In this document: piece by piece, positions 17,071-25,662 of the stretch
How the letters are laid out: each line of letters begins with the position of its first letter
Numbering within the stretch: the first letter of the stretch is position 1
Origin: DASRDB01 sp035652815
GTDB taxonomy: Bacteria > Chloroflexota > Ktedonobacteria > Ktedonobacterales > Ktedonobacteraceae
Direction: 5' to 3'
Assembly (NCBI GenBank): GCA_035652815.1
Contig: DASRDB010000019.1
Coordinates: 372,001 to 436,000 of the forward strand
Length of the DNA stretch: 64,000 bases
Translations under genes and position numbers: made by a program
The notes under the pieces: generated by a model
Database searches by the model: none
Told to the model about the DNA's origin: nothing
What the model saw: only the letters and a program-made list of their open reading frames with translations

Positions 17071-17668
17071 ACCATTGACCGGCTTTGATCCCAAAGCGCC
17101 AGTAAGCGAGATAGCCCCACAGATTGCGCGGATTCGTCTCGCTGAAATGTACGATTGGGCTGGCTATGTCGATAATCCTTATGAAGTAAGTGGCCTGCAT
17201 AACCTGCGCATCGCGGCCAAACGCCTGCGCTACACGCTCGAAATTTTCGAGGATGTGCTTCCACCCGCCTGTCAAGGGATCGCTGATGAACTCTCACAAA
17301 TACAGGATGAACTGGGCACGGTGCATGACGCGGATGTCTTGATTGCCCTGCTGCGCCTCTGCCTTGGCAGCGAAGATGGCGGCCTGGCCTATGAGCAGGC
17401 GCTCGCTCAGGCCGGGAAGCAAAAAGGAAAAGGGAAAACGCTGCTGCCGCCTGCTATGGTCGCCGCCGTCCTGAATCCTCAGTACGCCCCCTCGGCAACC
17501 GAACGCTATGGCATGGAGCAATTGCTGCTGCGCCAGCAGAAGGTGAGGGAACAGCGTTACAACGCCTTTCGCCAGCATTGGCACGAGTTGCAGGCCCGCG
17601 ATTTCCGTCGGGAAATTTTAGATGTACTCTCTAGCGAGGAGAAAGACGTCACGAATATAGCGAGTTGA
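17057..17668 (+). CDS. CHAD-domain second-half protein (locus 1)
   Basis: 203 residues. It contains the second CHAD repeat, HNLRIAAKRLRYTLEIFEDVL followed by IQDELGTVHDADVLIALLRLC, with the conserved His and the Arg/Lys cluster that contacts polyphosphate. The ATG at 17057 lies within the last codons of the Ppx-CHAD gene, in the +1 frame, with an AAAGGAG site at 17040-17046 inside that gene; the two overlap by 14 nt. A complete CHAD fold needs two four-helix halves, so this protein probably pairs with its upstream neighbour. Residues about 110-130 are a Lys/Gly-rich linker absent from the paralogue at 32139. An alternative is a programmed +1 shift giving one fused chain. Confidence 0.85.
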   Translation: MAKAKPLTGFDPKAPVSEIAPQIARIRLAEMYDWAGYVDNPYEVSGLHNLRIAAKRLRYTLEIFEDVLPPACQGIADELSQIQDELGTVHDADVLIALLRLCLGSEDGGLAYEQALAQAGKQKGKGKTLLPPAMVAAVLNPQYAPSATERYGMEQLLLRQQKVREQRYNAFRQHWHELQARDFRREILDVLSSEEKDVTNIAS

Positions 17669-17719
17669 ACGTGGTTAACCGCTTAAAACAGGAAACATTT
17701 ACTAGAAAGGAAGCAAGAT

Positions 17720-18127
17720 ATGGCAGACGATACCAATGCGGCAATTGTAGCCGTGTTTCATGACCTCGCGCAGGCAAAACGAGCCTATAACGAACTGCGC
17801 AGTGGAGGCTTTGGCGATGATTACCTCGGCTTTGCCGACCCTACTCAGAGCGGCAGTGGCATAGGCAAGAGTCTAGAATACGCGGGCGTGACCAAAGAGG
17901 ATAATGCCTTCTACAATCGGGAATTTGACGAGGGCCATCCAATCGTCACCGTTCGCATAGGCGGCGCGCCGAAAGAGGCTATTCAAAAAGCTATCGATAT
18001 CCTACGGCGCAACGGCGCGTATGATGCGAGCAGCGGTCAGCAAAAAGGGCATTTTGCCTCGAATGTGAATACCGAGGCGAAAACGCCTTTCTACGATATC
18101 GCGCCCAATACGCCCGATAACCGCTAG
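17720..18127 (+). CDS. General stress protein 17M-like (YflT domain)
   Basis: 135 residues. The opening NAAIVAVFHDLAQAKRAYNELRSGGFGDDY is typical of YflT/GSP17M-type proteins: a ferredoxin-like fold with a helix that pairs two residues after a strand of AIVAVF type, followed by VTVRIGG near residue 80. Homologues are induced by heat, salt or general stress in Bacillus; biochemical function unknown. AGAAAGGAAG precedes the ATG. It lies 51 bases after the CHAD gene on the same strand, and could be co-transcribed with the polyphosphate-type genes, which also fits a stress role. It converges with the gene at 18129-18503, with one base between stops. Confidence 0.75.
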   Translation: MADDTNAAIVAVFHDLAQAKRAYNELRSGGFGDDYLGFADPTQSGSGIGKSLEYAGVTKEDNAFYNREFDEGHPIVTVRIGGAPKEAIQKAIDILRRNGAYDASSGQQKGHFASNVNTEAKTPFYDIAPNTPDNR

Positions 18128-18128
18128 C

Positions 18129-18503
18129 CTACTCTTCCGGCACTTCCGTGTAGAGCCTGGAAGGTGGAAATTTCTCGCTAATATCAGGGGCCATATCCGT
18201 CACCACTGGCGGCTGTGGCCCTTGTGGTGGTAGCCTCTGCCCCTCTGGGGTGTGCTGGATGCGGGGCTCTCCCTCACCTGTTGAGGAGGTGAATTGCCAG
18301 GCTGCCTCACTCCCCTGTTGATAGTGTTGTAGCGCCCGCATCGTTCCCTCCAGCACTTCGGCCACTGTTTCAAACAGCGCCTGTGCCTTCGGGTCGCTTA
18401 TCTGCCCTATATTTGTGCGACATGCCTCTTGAGCCTGCCGTATCAGATAGGCGATATGTCCTGCCTGCTGTTTTGCTGTCGCTGATGGTCCGCTAGTTGA
18501 CAT
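18129..18503 (-). CDS. Small hypothetical protein, helical with proline-rich tail
   Basis: 124 residues from the ATG at 18503; ATGs at 18509 and 18512 are in the same frame but lie almost on top of the AAGAAAGG ribosome-binding site, which is well spaced only for 18503. Residues 10-75 are predicted helical (QAGHIAYLIRQAQEACRTNI), then a Pro/Gln/Gly-rich tail. I do not recognise it. Convergent with the stress-protein gene. Confidence 0.6.
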   Translation of the reverse strand: MSTSGPSATAKQQAGHIAYLIRQAQEACRTNIGQISDPKAQALFETVAEVLEGTMRALQHYQQGSEAAWQFTSSTGEGEPRIQHTPEGQRLPPQGPQPPVVTDMAPDISEKFPPSRLYTEVPEE

Positions 18504-18600
18504 ACTCATCATCCTTTCTTGTTGCTAACTCTATTCATCTCATTACACGCACTTCCCCCCATAAAGGTGCCCATTGAAATACTTCTCTCTAGCAGATTCC

Positions 18601-18677
18601 GGCATGCCATTACACCCCTGCCTCCCAATGTCATCCTGAGCGCAGCGAAGGATGACAGGTGAGAGGGACTTTTTCAT
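18601..18677 (-). mobile_element. Family 1 repeat element, copy B (short form)
   Basis: Both conserved ends are kept (GGCATGCCATTAC at the left and CTTTTTCAT at the right, read on the plus strand), but the middle is a single 29-bp quasi-palindrome (18629-18657, arms TGTCATCCT/AGGATGACA). This is exactly what copy A would become if its two direct core repeats recombined. It lies 67 bases upstream of the GGDEF/EAL gene. Confidence 0.75.
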
Positions 18678-18744
18678 AGCATAATGTTTGCAGCATTCCT
18701 GCCGATACAAGACTCTGAAAGTTGTTTGATGAAAGGATGCCGGG

Positions 18745-20505
18745 ATGATTAGTTCGAATAGCGTTGAACCGCAGCATGGTTTGATGGAAAGTGGCGAGTA
18801 CGTGGGCACGCGGATATTAGAGGAGATGCGCGCGCGCGAGCGCCTGTATCAGGCGCTCATTGAGCAATCTTCTGATCTGATTGTTATTCTCGACAAAATC
18901 GGCAGGTTTCGCTATGTCAGTCCCTCCTATCATCGTGTGTTGGGCTATTCTGCTGAACACCTGCGCAAAAAAACGATTTTTGATTTGATCCACCCTGATG
19001 ATCTTCCTGGGGCCATTACAGCTTTCTCTGCTGTGCTGCAATCGAAAACGCAGACCGTTAGAGTCACGGTGCGTGTGCGCCACCTGAACGGTTCGTGGGT
19101 CGTTCTAGAATCCAGTGGCCGTAATTGCCTGGATGACCCGGCCATTAATGGCATTGTTGCTCATGCTCGTGATGTGACCGAGCGCGTGGCAATGGAGGAG
19201 ACCCTGTGCTATCAAACACTGCACGACGCGCTAACTGATCTTCCCAATCGCACCTTTTTTCTCGAACGCCTGGAGCAGTTGCTTCAGGATGCCAAACAAA
19301 AAGCTGATAACCTGGCGCTGCTCATAATGGACCTTGACCGATTCAAAGAGATCAACGATACCTTCGGACACCAGTACGGTGATGAATTGTTACAACGGGT
19401 CGCCATCCGTTTGCGCGAATTAGCGGCTGAGCCAGGCATTGTCGCTCGCCTGGGCGGTGACGAATTCGCCTTTCTCCTGCCTCAGTCCGGTGAAGAGCAG
19501 GCACGCGAAATTATTGCTATTCTGCAAGCCACGTTGGAGGAGCCGATTACTATCGATGGCTTACCGCTCCAGGTGAAAACGAGCGTAGGAGTGGTTATTT
19601 ATCCCCCACACGGCAGCGACCCATTGGATTTGATGCGCCGCGCCGACGTCGCCATGTATACGGCCAAGCGCAAGCGCCAGGAATATGCCTTCTACGATCC
19701 CTCATTTGACCTGTACAGCCCGCGTCGCCTGGCCCTTGTCACTGAACTACGTAAGGCGATCAACAACGAACTGTTGAGCCTGTACTATCAACCAAAGGCG
19801 AATCTACTGCATGGTGGCATCTACGGCGTTGAGGCCCTTGCGCGCTGGCTTCATCCCGAATATGGCTTCATTCCCCCCGACCAGTTTATTACCCTGGCCG
19901 AGCAGACAGGTTTGATTACTCCACTGACAGGTTGGGTGCTGGAAACCGCCATTCGCCAGATCAAAACGTGGCTGGGTTCTGGACTGCACCTGAGCATCTC
20001 GGTTAATCTCTCAATGTGGGATTTGCGCGATGCCATGCTGCCTGATATGATCGCGGCCATGCTGCGCCGTTACAACGTGCCTCCTCATTTGCTCTGCATT
20101 GAACTGACGGAGAGCGCGGTTATGACGGATGTCGAGCATACACTCGATGTGCTGAACCGGCTGTTTGCCCTGGGTATGCGCCTCTCCATCGATGATTTTG
20201 GCACCGGCTATTCATCGCTGACCTATCTCAAGCGGCTGCCCGTAGACGAAATCAAGATTGACCGTTCCTTCGTTCAGCATATGAGTACTGTACGAGCCGA
20301 TGCCACCATCGTGCGCGCCACTATCACTATGGCGCACTGCCTGGGCATGCAGGTTGTTGCCGAAGGAGTTGAAGACGCAGCGACCTGGCAAGTCTTACGA
20401 CAGTACAAATGCGATGCCGTACAGGGCTACTATTTGTCGCGCCCGCTGTCCGCAGACGAATTCGAAGATTGGCTAGAAGAATCTAAGCCCGCTCTGGCTT
20501 CATAG
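18745..20505 (+). CDS. PAS-GGDEF-EAL cyclic-di-GMP signalling protein
   Basis: 586 residues, no membrane segment. PAS domain at about 30-150 (SDLIVILDKIGRFRYVSPSY), diguanylate cyclase domain at about 155-320 with intact GGDEF (237-241), and phosphodiesterase domain at about 335-580 with EAL (363-365), LTESAVM and DDFGTGYSSL. Both active sites look complete, so it could make or break cyclic-di-GMP depending on the PAS signal. The RxxD product-inhibition site normally just upstream of GGDEF is missing, so feedback inhibition is probably lost. The start has GAAAGGATG upstream. Transcribed alone, convergent with the Uma2 gene. No other c-di-GMP gene is in the window. Confidence 0.93.
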   Translation: MISSNSVEPQHGLMESGEYVGTRILEEMRARERLYQALIEQSSDLIVILDKIGRFRYVSPSYHRVLGYSAEHLRKKTIFDLIHPDDLPGAITAFSAVLQSKTQTVRVTVRVRHLNGSWVVLESSGRNCLDDPAINGIVAHARDVTERVAMEETLCYQTLHDALTDLPNRTFFLERLEQLLQDAKQKADNLALLIMDLDRFKEINDTFGHQYGDELLQRVAIRLRELAAEPGIVARLGGDEFAFLLPQSGEEQAREIIAILQATLEEPITIDGLPLQVKTSVGVVIYPPHGSDPLDLMRRADVAMYTAKRKRQEYAFYDPSFDLYSPRRLALVTELRKAINNELLSLYYQPKANLLHGGIYGVEALARWLHPEYGFIPPDQFITLAEQTGLITPLTGWVLETAIRQIKTWLGSGLHLSISVNLSMWDLRDAMLPDMIAAMLRRYNVPPHLLCIELTESAVMTDVEHTLDVLNRLFALGMRLSIDDFGTGYSSLTYLKRLPVDEIKIDRSFVQHMSTVRADATIVRATITMAHCLGMQVVAEGVEDAATWQVLRQYKCDAVQGYYLSRPLSADEFEDWLEESKPALAS

Positions 20506-20557
20506 CATGGTCATCATTGTGCAGGTGTATGTTAGCAATGAACAGTACTATTCATGC

Positions 20558-21172
20558 TCATTGCTCTTCTATCTCCAGGTCTTCCTGCTCGAAAATAACA
20601 TCCTCGTAAGCATCAACGGCGGGAAACTGCAAATCGAGGCAGCCTATTTCGACCTCGTCTTCGGGGGCATAGGCCTGGTATATCCATTTGCCCTGTTCTT
20701 TCTGGTAACTTTCGATACGCATGGTCCGGTAATCGACCAGCAAATATTGCTCTACGGTTGGACAGGCAAGATAAGCTTGCAACTTTCTACCTCGATCCCG
20801 CCTCTCCGTACCTGGTGAAAGTACCTCAACCACTACGCGAGGGGACTGGATCATATCAGCCCTTCCTCGATCTCGTGGGTCGCATGTCACCGTGACGTCG
20901 GGATGAAAATAGTATTTCTCAGAGACACGCACCTTCATATCTGAGTTGTAGACCCGGCATGGTCCGCCACGCAGAAAATTTTTGAGCAAGGCATAGATAT
21001 TTCCACTGATTGAAGCGTGATTGGCGCTCCCACCCGACATCATGTAGATATAACCATCCAGATACTCGTAGCGCGTATCTGGATTCTGTTCCTCGAGTTG
21101 CAAGTACTCATCAATACTCATGAACGGGATATGTTCGGATACCATCTCATTTTTCCTCTTTGGAAGTACCAT
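20558..21172 (-). CDS. Uma2 family protein (PD-(D/E)XK-like fold)
   Basis: 204 residues, the usual size. Signature parts: TRYEYLDGYIYMMSGGS near residue 35, YYFHPDVTVTCDPR near 90, and SPRVVVEVLSPGTERRDRGRKLQAYLAC near 110, with the Asp and Glu-Val-Leu-Ser residues of the nuclease-like core. Uma2 (DUF820) proteins have a restriction-endonuclease fold and are highly multiplied in Chloroflexota and cyanobacteria; function not established. AGGAGAGGG is placed well for the start at 21172, and a strong promoter lies just upstream. Two broken relatives are at 29473-30121. Confidence 0.88.
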   Translation of the reverse strand: MVLPKRKNEMVSEHIPFMSIDEYLQLEEQNPDTRYEYLDGYIYMMSGGSANHASISGNIYALLKNFLRGGPCRVYNSDMKVRVSEKYYFHPDVTVTCDPRDRGRADMIQSPRVVVEVLSPGTERRDRGRKLQAYLACPTVEQYLLVDYRTMRIESYQKEQGKWIYQAYAPEDEVEIGCLDLQFPAVDAYEDVIFEQEDLEIEEQ

Positions 21173-21202
21173 ATAAACCCTCTCCTACCCTATAATGGTT
21201 CA

Positions 21203-21230
21203 ATTATAGCACGACTGCTGGATTGAGCAA
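21203..21230 (-). promoter_or_regulatory. Promoter of the Uma2 gene
   Basis: Minus strand: TTGCTC (21225-21230), 16-base spacer, TATAAT (21203-21208) with an extended TGC before the -10. About 31 bases from -10 to the ATG at 21172. Confidence 0.6.
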
Positions 21231-21416
21231 TAACTTACAGCAGAGTATCACGGATATGAAAAGCAACGTGTTTGTTAATAATGACTCCTGTCCGTCCGTA
21301 AAAAGCTTGTAACTTTCATGAGCATAGAAAGGAAGCATTCCATGATTGAACGTGACAAACAGCGAGTGGTTTAGATAATATACCCGGTTGGCGTTTCTTT
21401 AATAGCGTTTTTGGTA

Positions 21417-23147
21417 TTATTGGTGGCTTCGTGTCTTCACCTTCTGCCGCACCTCTGCCAGGTACGATTTCGCATCGCGGCGTGTGTTTCTGCTGCTCAT
21501 ATATTTCGCCACTCGTTGCTCTCGTTCAGCCGGGGGCGTGGTATGAATATCGCGCAAAAAAGCGACGTGCAGGAAGCCCTGCACAGATGGATCAGGCGGT
21601 TCTTGCGCTTTGGCCGGATTAGTTGCAATTTGCCGGGCGGCGATGTCCTCTTCTGGTTCATCGGCACAATGCATGCCGGATTGTGCAGGCTCTGGTAGGG
21701 TGGCAGGCGCGTCCTTGCGCGGAACGGCGAGCGAGAGCAGGTGATTGAACGTATTGGCGTGCTTATCGCGCTCGGTGAGGGGGAGCAGGCCAAAGATTTG
21801 CTCCACAGTGGCGAGTGTCGAAGTATGATCGTAGACCGTGTGATCGATGATTCCGCGAGGAATAAGTGGGGAGACGATGATAGCCGGTACGCGCACGCCC
21901 AGTTGTGTGAAATCAAATCCATAGCGGTTATTTTCCGGGTCGGTCGGTTTATCTCCTGGGGCTATGGTTTGTGGCGGCGCGACATGGTCATAAAAGCCGC
22001 CGTGTTCGTCATATGTGATGATGAGCAGGCTATTTTCCCAGTGTGGCGAGTTCCGAATCGCCTCGTAAATCTCCTTGAGCAGGGCCTCGCCGCGTGTAAT
22101 GTCATCCTTCGGATGCTGCGAATTGCCGCAGACAAAATCCGAGGTTGTATGATAATCCGGCTCGATAAAAGCATAGGCAGTGGAGTAATTGGGATTGCTC
22201 ACGTCGCGCTTGAAATCGTGAAAGTCGCGGAAGCGTCCCTCTGCTTCGCGCACGACCATGCCGCTGATCGCCAGCGCCTGCGGAAAGAGGTCTCCCCTAT
22301 AGAACGTCCAGCTAATGCCCTCGTCGTCAAGTCGGTCGTAAATCGTGCCATTATCAAATTTATAGCCGTTGAAGAGGATGGAAGTGGCAATGGTCTCGGT
22401 CGATGGACTGTGATCCAGCCCGGCGGATGAGGCCGCGTGAATAAAGAAACGATTGGGCCATGTCGGGCCGGGCATAGAGGAAAACCAGTGATCACATAAA
22501 GCAAACTCGCGCGCCAGTGTCGTCAACACTGGAAGTTGCTCGGGCGCATAACATTTCATGATCTCACCAGGATGCTGCGGGTCTATCTTAGCATAATCGG
22601 CGACAAAACCACTATTGTTGATGTGCGGATATGTACCAGAAACTCCACAAAGCTGTATCTGCACGTCGGGAAATTCATGACCTGGATCGTGCGCCATAGC
22701 CCAGTCAGCAGGCATCGAAACAGGGATTTTGCTGCCATCAGGGGCGATATTTATATCACTGGCCGGATTCAGCCCATCGATGGTGGTTGGCTTTCCCGTA
22801 ATCGCGTCGATTCCCTCGATATTGGAGAAACCAAGCAGGTGATCGAACGAGCGGTTTTCCAGCATGAGGACAAACACGTGTTGTATGCGGTCCTGCTTCG
22901 GCTTATCCTTCGCGAAAAGCCTGCACATGCGCCACGCGATTTGTATGCCAAGCAGCCAGAACCAGTTCACGAGATTCGCAAATAGCAGGCAGGCATACTT
23001 CGCGATGCGATAGCCAATCGGACTGATGGGATTCCTGCTGCGCTGTACGGCGTTATCCGCCCATTGCGAGCAGCGATAGGTAATTCCGATAAGCCAGCGA
23101 CTGCGTGCCCGGTCGGCCTGTAATTTACGGTACCCGCAAAGTGACAT
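21417..23147 (-). CDS. Membrane-anchored phosphoesterase (phospholipase C / acid phosphatase AcpA-like)
   Basis: 576 residues from the ATG at 23147, which has GGGGAAG 5 bases upstream; an ATG at 23192 is possible but has no ribosome-binding site. A hydrophobic segment at about 50-75 could be a signal anchor. The catalytic domain has the phosphoesterase family block HVFVLMLENRSFDHLLGF (metal-binding Glu-Asn), GPTWPNRFFIHAAS, and ITYDEHGGFYDHVAPP (Asp/His metal ligands). This family includes bacterial non-haemolytic phospholipases C and acid phosphatases. The protein is likely exposed outside the cell, releasing phosphate from lipids or organic esters. Divergent from the aminotransferase gene, with a family 1 element between them. 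Confidence 0.85.
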   Translation of the reverse strand: MSLCGYRKLQADRARSRWLIGITYRCSQWADNAVQRSRNPISPIGYRIAKYACLLFANLVNWFWLLGIQIAWRMCRLFAKDKPKQDRIQHVFVLMLENRSFDHLLGFSNIEGIDAITGKPTTIDGLNPASDINIAPDGSKIPVSMPADWAMAHDPGHEFPDVQIQLCGVSGTYPHINNSGFVADYAKIDPQHPGEIMKCYAPEQLPVLTTLAREFALCDHWFSSMPGPTWPNRFFIHAASSAGLDHSPSTETIATSILFNGYKFDNGTIYDRLDDEGISWTFYRGDLFPQALAISGMVVREAEGRFRDFHDFKRDVSNPNYSTAYAFIEPDYHTTSDFVCGNSQHPKDDITRGEALLKEIYEAIRNSPHWENSLLIITYDEHGGFYDHVAPPQTIAPGDKPTDPENNRYGFDFTQLGVRVPAIIVSPLIPRGIIDHTVYDHTSTLATVEQIFGLLPLTERDKHANTFNHLLSLAVPRKDAPATLPEPAQSGMHCADEPEEDIAARQIATNPAKAQEPPDPSVQGFLHVAFLRDIHTTPPAEREQRVAKYMSSRNTRRDAKSYLAEVRQKVKTRSHQ

Positions 23148-23238
23148 CGCTTCCCCTTTTCCAGGTGCCTGTTTTGAACGAGACCTGCTCATGTGCTTTT
23201 CACAACAATAGCCTTATCATAGCACGAAATAGTGAGCA

Positions 23239-23370
23239 ATGAAAAAGGCCCTCTGGCCTGTCATCCTGAGCGCAGCGAAGGATCTGCGGTCGCGGCAAAC
23301 GATCTTGCTCGGCACGCAGATCCTTCGCTGCGCTCAGGATGACGCCTGAAGGTAGGTGCGTAATGGCATG
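23239..23370 (+). mobile_element. Family 1 repeat element, copy C (inverted arms)
   Basis: Left end ATGAAAAAGGCCCTC, right end GTAATGGCATG. Between them are 29-bp perfect inverted arms (23260-23288 and 23315-23343) around a 26-base loop. It occupies the divergent region between phosphoesterase and aminotransferase genes, and its right end abuts the extended -10 of the latter. Confidence 0.85.
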
Positions 23371-23377
23371 TTACAAT
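23369..23377 (+). promoter_or_regulatory. Extended -10 promoter at the edge of a repeat element
   Basis: TGTTACAAT: TG, one base, then TACAAT (23372-23377), 40 bases before the aminotransferase ATG. No -35 is visible because the family 1 element occupies that position. The TG of the extended -10 is the end of the element. Confidence 0.35.
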
Positions 23378-23416
23378 ACTTTGCAGGAGCATTATTCAGA
23401 CAGAGGAGCCTTCATT

Positions 23417-24589
23417 ATGACCTTACAAGACGCGCCGCAAGGAACGCTGCCCGGTACCATTTCGCTATTGCTCGGCCATCCCGACCCCTCGACGCTGCTT
23501 TCGTCCGAGTTACGCAATGCCGTGTTCGATATGCTCAATTCGCCGCAGGCTATTCCGTCACTTCAGTATGGGCCGGAGCAGGGAACTTACGGACTGATCG
23601 AGGTGCTTGTAGAAAAGATAAGGCGAGAACAGGGCCTTCCAGTTCAGTCCACTAATCTGATGGTGGTGGCAGGCTCGACCCATGCCGTTGATATGCTTTC
23701 GCGGCTGTTTGCCAGACCCCGAGGCGTGGTGCTGGTAGAGGCTCCAACGTATGTGGATGCACTGCATATTTTTCGCGATCAGCAGATCGAATTGCATTCT
23801 ATTCCGATGGACGAGCAGGGCCTCATCCCAGGCGCATTAGAAAAGCGGCTCGAGCAGTTGCGCGCAAACAATACCATCCCCAATATGCTTTATACCATAC
23901 CAAATTTTCACAATCCAACGGGTATCACCCTTTCTGAATCGCGGCGTCTGGAGATTATTCAACTCGCTCGTCGCTATGGTTTTCTGATTGTCGAGGATGA
24001 TGTCTACCGCGATCTTGCCTTTGAGGGAAGTGTACCGGCCAGCTTTTATGCCTTTGCAGGCGGAGAGCAGGTCGTTAGTATCGGCAGTTTTTCGAAGACG
24101 CTTGCGCCGGGCATGCGCGTTGGTTGGATACTGGCATCAGAGGATATCATTGCGCGCTGCGTGAATTGCGGTACGACGCAGATGGGAGGCGGAGCCAATC
24201 CATTTACGGCGAGTATCGTTGCCCAATACTGCCACAGCAATTCCTGGGAAATGCATGTGGAACAGTTGCGTTCGCTCTATAAAACGCGCCGCGACGTGAC
24301 GCTTTCTGCTCTACAGCACTATATGCCAGCAGATGTTCGTTGGACGCATCCGGCGGGTGGCTTTTTTATCTGGCTGCGCTTGCCCGAAGAGGTCTTTGCC
24401 TCAGATGTCAAACGTCTTGCGCTCGAACAAAGGGTTATGGTCGCTTCAGGCGAGGGCTTCTTTGTAAATCCTGCCGATGGAAAGCATCACCTGCGCCTCG
24501 CCTACAGTTGCGCCGCGCCAGCCGATATAGAGGCAGGAATACAAATCCTGGCGCGGGTGATTGATCGCGCCAGGACTGGCGAGCGATGA
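23417..24589 (+). CDS. PLP-dependent aminotransferase, 2-aminoadipate/LysN-like (fold type I)
   Basis: 390 residues. The start at 23417 is chosen for AGAGGAG 9 bases upstream; the frame extends back to 23339 but that part is repeat sequence. PLP signs: SFSKTLAPGMRVGW with the Schiff-base Lys 227, IPNFHNPTG at about 170, and VEDDVYRDL. Closest in pattern to the MocR/LysN-like class (2-aminoadipate or aromatic aminotransferases) without the DNA-binding domain. The substrate cannot be fixed from sequence. Converges with the modA gene, 15 bases apart. Confidence 0.88.
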   Translation: MTLQDAPQGTLPGTISLLLGHPDPSTLLSSELRNAVFDMLNSPQAIPSLQYGPEQGTYGLIEVLVEKIRREQGLPVQSTNLMVVAGSTHAVDMLSRLFARPRGVVLVEAPTYVDALHIFRDQQIELHSIPMDEQGLIPGALEKRLEQLRANNTIPNMLYTIPNFHNPTGITLSESRRLEIIQLARRYGFLIVEDDVYRDLAFEGSVPASFYAFAGGEQVVSIGSFSKTLAPGMRVGWILASEDIIARCVNCGTTQMGGGANPFTASIVAQYCHSNSWEMHVEQLRSLYKTRRDVTLSALQHYMPADVRWTHPAGGFFIWLRLPEEVFASDVKRLALEQRVMVASGEGFFVNPADGKHHLRLAYSCAAPADIEAGIQILARVIDRARTGER

Positions 24590-24604
24590 CGCATAGTGAC
24601 TATT

Positions 24605-25423
24605 TTAGCCGTTGACCGGAATGAATTGATACTTTTTCAGGATGCCCTGACCTGTTGAGGAAAGCACGAAGTTGACGAAGGCCTGGGCATCCGAAGCATG
24701 CACGGAGTTTTTGACGACCGCTATAGGATACTCGGCAATCACATTGTACGGGTCGGGAATATCAATCACCGTGACTTTGCCTTGAGCAGAATAGGCATCC
24801 GTGATATAGACAAAACCAGCATCCGCTTCGCCCAATTCGACTTTCTGCACGACCGCCTTGACGTTATCTTCCTGCGAGACGACGTTTGCTAATACCTCAC
24901 TGGCATAGTTCGACCCATAATCGGGCGACTTCGACAGGTTCGCCAGGGCCTGCCTGCTGTACTTGCCCGCGGGAACAGTGGATGCCTCGATATCGATTTT
25001 CACCCCTTTCCGCGCCAGGTCTTTTAGCGAGGTGATCTTTGCCGGGTTGCTGGTAGGCAAGATCACCACCAATCGATTCTTTGCGAATATCTGAGAGGTG
25101 CCTACCAGTCCAGCCCGGCTCGCCTTCTGCATATTGATCGTATCAGCCGAAGCAAACACATCTGCAGGCGCGCCATTGGCGATCTGCTGCTCAAGAATTT
25201 GCGAACCATTGTAGACAAGCTTGATGGAGACATTGGGGTGCGCCTGATGGTAGGTACTTGCCACCTCATTAAATGCCTCCGTGAGCGATGCGGCTGCAAA
25301 TACGTTCAGCGTAACGGGCGAGTTGGCGGTTGGAGTACTGCCTGTATTCGATGAACTCCCACAGGCAGCCAGCAGTACACACATAATTAGCGAAAGAAGA
25401 AATAGGCGCAATGGGTGTTTCAT
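24605..25423 (-). CDS. modA: Molybdate ABC transporter substrate-binding lipoprotein
   Basis: 272 residues. Lipoprotein signal with lipobox LLAAC (Cys 21), then a Ser/Thr-rich linker and a ModA-type binding domain: VFAAASLTEAFNEVA, NGSQILEQQIANGAPADVFASAD, and VVSQEDNVKAVVQKVELGEADAGFVY, which match ModA proteins that bind molybdate or tungstate. The membrane (ModB) and ATPase (ModC) partners are not adjacent, so it is an orphan here. AGGAGC precedes the start. A strong promoter with a perfect inverted repeat on the -10 suggests repression, though the repeat does not match the known ModE box. Confidence 0.9.
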   Translation of the reverse strand: MKHPLRLFLLSLIMCVLLAACGSSSNTGSTPTANSPVTLNVFAAASLTEAFNEVASTYHQAHPNVSIKLVYNGSQILEQQIANGAPADVFASADTINMQKASRAGLVGTSQIFAKNRLVVILPTSNPAKITSLKDLARKGVKIDIEASTVPAGKYSRQALANLSKSPDYGSNYASEVLANVVSQEDNVKAVVQKVELGEADAGFVYITDAYSAQGKVTVIDIPDPYNVIAEYPIAVVKNSVHASDAQAFVNFVLSSTGQGILKKYQFIPVNG

Positions 25424-25480
25424 AACATGCTCCTTATACCGAGAAAAACAAGACTGAGCCGTTTTTACTCTAAAAATAAG

Positions 25481-25523
25481 TACTCATAAATTGAGTATAA
25501 AAGAAAATAAATCTTTGCGTCAA
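25481..25523 (-). promoter_or_regulatory. modA promoter with operator-like palindrome on the -10
   Basis: Minus strand: TTGACG (25518-25523), 18-base spacer, TATACT (25494-25499). A perfect inverted repeat TACTCA-TAAAT-TGAGTA (25481-25497) overlaps the -10 box and the predicted start of transcription near 25487, the classic position for a repressor. Confidence 0.6.
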
Positions 25524-25662
25524 GGTGTGAATGAAGTTACAACGTAGGTAATTATTCCCCCTTTTTTCCTAATTACTTTGACAGTTAACAATAATTCAGG
25601 CAATCTTAGATGCAGTAAATTCAAGTACCTGTATTTATAGTCAGGGTGAGAGGGATATACCT

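Noticed and set aside
21342..21374. Ten-codon frame MIERDKQRVV after a GAAAGGAAG site
   Set aside because: Too short to support as a gene; could be a leader or the start of a lost gene, but no further evidence.
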